Below are positions 5,590 through 8,454 of a DNA stretch of 8,454 nucleotides, one piece after another. Under the pieces are notes generated by a model. The model worked only from the letters and a program-made list of their open reading frames with translations. It was not told where the DNA came from and did not search any database. Origin of the DNA: Bacteroidales bacterium (GTDB taxonomy: Bacteria > Bacteroidota > Bacteroidia > Bacteroidales > UBA12077); the NCBI GenBank assembly GCA_030643125.1, contig DAOWML010000077.1:1-8454 (forward strand), in the 5' to 3' direction. The translations under genes were made by a program, and so were the position numbers. How positions within the stretch are numbered: the stretch's first letter is position 1; each line of letters begins with the position of its first letter.

Positions 5590-7380
5590 ATGGATATTGA
5601 GTTAATGTTGAAAAAAGCTGTTTTAAATGCTGTTGGGAAATTATATGAACAAACACCTGATGAGAAATTAATTCAGATTCAGAAAACAAGAAAAGATTTT
5701 GATGGTGATTTTACTTTAGTTGTTTTTTCATTGTTGCGAATATCGAAAAAACCACCTGAACAAACTGCCAGTGAATTGGGAGAATATTTAAAAGATAATG
5801 TTGAGCAAATTAGTGAGTTTAATGTAATTAAAGGATTTTTAAATCTATCTATTAATAAAAGTTTTTGGATTTTGTATTTAAACACCGTAGTACAAGATGA
5901 TAATTACGGATTTATTAAGAACAAGGAAAACCCAAAAACTATTTTAATTGAATATTCATCTCCGAATACTAATAAACCACTTCATTTAGGTCATATCAGA
6001 AATAATTTATTGGGATATTCTGTTGCCAAAATTCTGGAAACACAGGGAGATAAGGTATATAAGGTTAACCTTGTAAACGATAGAGGCATACATATTTGCA
6101 AATCTATGCTGGCATATCAAAAATGGGGAAAAGGAGAAAAACCAAGCAAGGAAAAAAAAGGGGATAAATTAGTTGGAGATTATTACGTAAAATTTGACCA
6201 GGAATATAAAAAGGAAATCAATGACTTAGTTGCTAAGGGTCAGTCGGAAGAAAATGCCAAGAAGAATGCACTTTTGATTTTGGAGGCACAGGAAATGCTT
6301 CGTAAATGGGAGTCAAAAGATTCCGAAGTAATATCTCTCTGGAAAGAAATGAATCAATGGGTACTCGAAGGTTTTGATGTTACATATAAAAACCTGGGAG
6401 TAGATTTTGATAAAGTATATTTCGAATCAGATACTTATAAGCTGGGTAAAGAATTGGTTCTTGAAGGATTAGAAAAAGGAGTTTTCGTTAAAAAAGAAGA
6501 TGGTTCTATTTGGGTCGATTTAACTAAGGAAGGACTTGATCAGAAAATCTTGTTGCGTTCTGATGGAACTTCTGTTTATATGACTCAGGATTTAGGTACG
6601 GCACATCAACGTTTTACAGATTATAATGCTGATGAAGCTATATATGTTGTTGGAAATGAGCAAAATTATCATTTTCAGGTACTTAAAATTATATTGGGTA
6701 AATTAGGATTTAGCTGGTCTGAATACTTACATCATTTGTCTTATGGAATGGTTGAGTTACCGGAAGGTAAAATGAAATCGCGCGAAGGTACTGTTGTTGA
6801 TGCCGATGATTTATTAGACGAAATGACCTCGACTGCAGAAGAAATGTCGCGTGAGTTAGGGAAACTAGAGGGATATTCTGATTCTGAAAAAAAACAAATA
6901 ATAGAAACAATTGGTTTGGGAGCCTTGAAATATTTTATATTAAAAGTCGATCCTAAAAAAACCATGACATTTGATCCAAAAGAATCAATCGATTTTAATG
7001 GTAATACAGGACCTTTTATTCAATACACTTATGCCAGAATTCAATCTATAATAAGGAAAGCAAATGATAGAGGGATAGAGTTGCCAATTGAGATTAATTC
7101 AAAAATAAAAATATCAAACAAAGAATTGCAACTTATTAAGCTAATTTATAGTTATCCCGAAGTGTTAAAAGAAGCGGCTAATGATTATAGCCCGGCACAA
7201 ATTGCAAACTATATATATGATCTGGCAAAAGAATTTAATCAGTTTTATCACGATCATCCTATTTTGGGCGAAGATGATAAAAGTATTTCTGAATTCAGAT
7301 TATATCTTTCAAAACAGCTTGGTGAAATTATAAAATCAGGAATGGAATTATTGGGAATTAATGTTCCTGACCGAATGTAG
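5590..7380 (+). CDS. argS: arginyl-tRNA synthetase
   Basis: This cytoplasmic class I synthetase charges tRNA-Arg with arginine using ATP. It has 596 residues, a normal length. The N-terminal additional domain (about 1-90) includes FDGDFTLVVFSLLRISKKPP. The catalytic Rossmann core has SSPNTNKPLHLGHIRNN (123-139), holding the HIGH-type motif HLGH at 132-135, then VNDRGIHICKSM (162-173). KMKSREG (394-400) takes the KMSKS role. YMTQDLGTA (330-338) and NGNTGPFIQYTYARI (470-484) are further family signatures. The C-terminal anticodon-binding helical domain ends INVPDRM, the usual VPxRM end. It is transcribed from its own consensus promoter and lies just before ffh. All catalytic motifs are present and nothing is broken. 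Confidence 0.98.
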   Translation: MDIELMLKKAVLNAVGKLYEQTPDEKLIQIQKTRKDFDGDFTLVVFSLLRISKKPPEQTASELGEYLKDNVEQISEFNVIKGFLNLSINKSFWILYLNTVVQDDNYGFIKNKENPKTILIEYSSPNTNKPLHLGHIRNNLLGYSVAKILETQGDKVYKVNLVNDRGIHICKSMLAYQKWGKGEKPSKEKKGDKLVGDYYVKFDQEYKKEINDLVAKGQSEENAKKNALLILEAQEMLRKWESKDSEVISLWKEMNQWVLEGFDVTYKNLGVDFDKVYFESDTYKLGKELVLEGLEKGVFVKKEDGSIWVDLTKEGLDQKILLRSDGTSVYMTQDLGTAHQRFTDYNADEAIYVVGNEQNYHFQVLKIILGKLGFSWSEYLHHLSYGMVELPEGKMKSREGTVVDADDLLDEMTSTAEEMSRELGKLEGYSDSEKKQIIETIGLGALKYFILKVDPKKTMTFDPKESIDFNGNTGPFIQYTYARIQSIIRKANDRGIELPIEINSKIKISNKELQLIKLIYSYPEVLKEAANDYSPAQIANYIYDLAKEFNQFYHDHPILGEDDKSISEFRLYLSKQLGEIIKSGMELLGINVPDRM

Positions 7381-7451
7381 ATTTGTTTTTATATGACAAA
7401 ATACTTTTAAAATGATATATTCTATAAGCTAATTTATAATTTTTGTGCATA

Positions 7452-7549
7452 CTTTGTGTTCTTGCCTGCTGGCAAGCAGGTTTGTGTCTTAGTGGCAAGA
7501 ATTTTTATAGCCACAAAATCACCAAGGCTCAAAGAAACACTAAAAGTGG
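7452..7549. repeat. degenerate intergenic inverted repeat
   Basis: CTTTGTGTTCTT (7452-7463) matches the reverse complement of 7532-7546 with small gaps. TTGTGTCTTAGTGGC (7482-7496) matches the complement of 7510-7524 at 11 of 15 positions, and its GTGGC and GCCAC ends flank a 13-nt A/T-rich loop. The sequence style (GTGTCTTAGTGGC, GCCACnAAnnCAC) is one I have seen repeated between genes in many genomes. Much of the 247-bp argS-ffh gap is this element. The stretch 7381-7451 is AT-rich and shows nothing I can name, including no clear argS terminator. Confidence 0.55.
7461..7480. repeat. GC-rich palindrome with two overlapping hairpins
   Basis: CTTGCC (7461-7466) pairs with GGCAAG (7471-7476). 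Alternatively CCTGCT (7465-7470) pairs with AGCAGG (7475-7480). Both have 6-bp stems and 4-nt loops, and they exclude each other. It sits inside the left arm of the larger inverted repeat. Confidence 0.75.
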
Positions 7550-7572
7550 ATTTTGTAGTACAACTAGATTTG

Positions 7573-7603
7573 TTTGAAAGAATTGGGTAAAGTATTAATT
7601 TTG
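7573..7603 (+). promoter_or_regulatory. Bacteroidota primary-sigma promoter of ffh
   Basis: TTTG (7573-7576), a 19-nt spacer and TAATTTTG (7596-7603) match the -33 / -7 consensus. The start point would be near 7609, giving a short leader of about 19 nt, A-rich and without a Shine-Dalgarno. Confidence 0.75.
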
Positions 7604-7627
7604 TAAAGAGTAAAAATATTAAAATAT

Positions 7628-8454
7628 ATGTTTGAAAATTTATCAGAACGATTAGAGAAATCCTTTAAAATATTAAAAGGGCAGGGACGAATTTCAGAAA
7701 TAAATATTGCTGAAACTTTAAAAGATGTACGTCGTGCATTGCTGGATGCTGACGTTAATTACAAAATAGCTAAATCCTTTACCGATACAGTTAAAGAAAA
7801 AGCACTTGGTGAGAATGTGTTAAATGCAGTTAACCCGGGGCAAATGATGATTAAAATTGTTCATGATGAGCTTGTCGAGCTTATGGGTGGACAATCAACC
7901 GATGTTAACTTAAAAGGTAACCCTGTGGTTGTTTTAATTGCCGGTCTGCAAGGTTCCGGTAAAACAACGTTTGCGGGGAAATTAGCTAATCATTTAAAAT
8001 CGAAAAAACAAAAACATCCATTATTAGTTGCATGTGATGTGTACCGTCCTGCTGCTATTGAACAGTTAAAAATTTTAGGAGAACAGATAAATGTTCCGGT
8101 TTATAGCGAAGAAGGAAGTAAAGACCCTGTAAAAATTGCTAAAAATGCGATAAAACAAGCAAAGAAAGATGGGCAAAATCTGGTAATTGTCGATACTGCT
8201 GGTCGTTTGGCTATTGATGAAGAAATGATGAACGAGATAGCTGCAATAAACAAAGCTATCGATCCGCACGAAACATTGTTTGTGGTCGATTCAATGACTG
8301 GTCAGGATGCAGTTAATACAGCTAAAGAATTTAACGATCGCCTTGATTTCGACGGTGTTGTGCTTACTAAGTTAGATGGTGATACCCGTGGTGGTGCTGC
8401 TTTATCTATTCGTTCGGTTGTAAATAAACCAATTAAATTTATTGGTTCAGGAGA
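7628..8454 (+). CDS. ffh: signal recognition particle GTPase Ffh, 5' part
   Basis: Ffh binds signal sequences emerging from the ribosome and, with SRP RNA and FtsY, delivers the complex to the membrane translocon. The frame opens at ATG 7628 with MFENLSERLEKSFKILKGQG, the standard Ffh N-terminus, and runs off the window after 275 residues of a protein usually about 440-450 long. The N domain is at about 1-95. The G domain shows G1 GLQGSGKTT (106-114), DVYRPAA (137-143), G3 DTAGR (189-193), and G4 TKLDGD (247-252) followed by TRGGAALS. The methionine-rich M domain that binds RNA and signal peptide is beyond the window. RALLDADVNYKIAK marks Ffh rather than FtsY. It has its own promoter and no sign of damage. 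Confidence 0.97.
   Translation, partial: MFENLSERLEKSFKILKGQGRISEINIAETLKDVRRALLDADVNYKIAKSFTDTVKEKALGENVLNAVNPGQMMIKIVHDELVELMGGQSTDVNLKGNPVVVLIAGLQGSGKTTFAGKLANHLKSKKQKHPLLVACDVYRPAAIEQLKILGEQINVPVYSEEGSKDPVKIAKNAIKQAKKDGQNLVIVDTAGRLAIDEEMMNEIAAINKAIDPHETLFVVDSMTGQDAVNTAKEFNDRLDFDGVVLTKLDGDTRGGAALSIRSVVNKPIKFIGSG

Overview
The window looks like chromosomal DNA from a Bacteroidota bacterium, probably Bacteroidia. The base composition is AT-rich. Two promoters match the Bacteroidota primary-sigma pattern TTTG / TAnnTTTG. Most starts have an A-rich leader and no Shine-Dalgarno. One gene encodes a secreted DUF4369/DUF5106-type thioredoxin-fold protein, an architecture typical of this phylum. 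No species can be named from the sequence.

Layout, left to right. (1) 1-2011, plus strand: the 3' part of a FecCD/BtuC-type ABC permease, its ATPase with a C-terminal extension, and a small two-helix membrane protein, spaced 5 nt apart like an operon for import of cobalamin, heme or a siderophore. (2) 2012-2279: a convergent gap with no gene, filled with tandem and inverted repeats and small palindromes. (3) 2280-3728, minus strand: a secreted thioredoxin-like protein with a CGHC active site. (4) 3811-4701, plus strand: a family 2 glycosyltransferase, divergent from the previous gene, with a perfect 8-1-8 palindrome directly before its start codon. (5) 4823-5299, plus strand: a small secreted acidic protein with four E-x-W-M repeats, preceded by an ECF-like promoter and a strong GGAGG Shine-Dalgarno and followed by a strong intrinsic terminator. 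(6) 5439-5470: a nearly perfect 32-nt palindrome. (7) 5590-7380: argS, with a consensus promoter. (8) 7381-7627: a degenerate inverted repeat carrying a GC-rich palindrome, then a consensus promoter. (9) 7628 to the window end: the 5' two-thirds of ffh (SRP54).

argS and ffh are core translation and secretion genes, each with its own promoter. The transporter genes form one unit. The thioredoxin-like protein, the glycosyltransferase and the E-x-W-M protein are accessory envelope functions with no sequence-visible link to each other. The least explained locus is the E-x-W-M protein with its regulatory region (4754-5421). The intergenic palindromes look like several families of small dispersed repeats; their copy number cannot be judged from one window.
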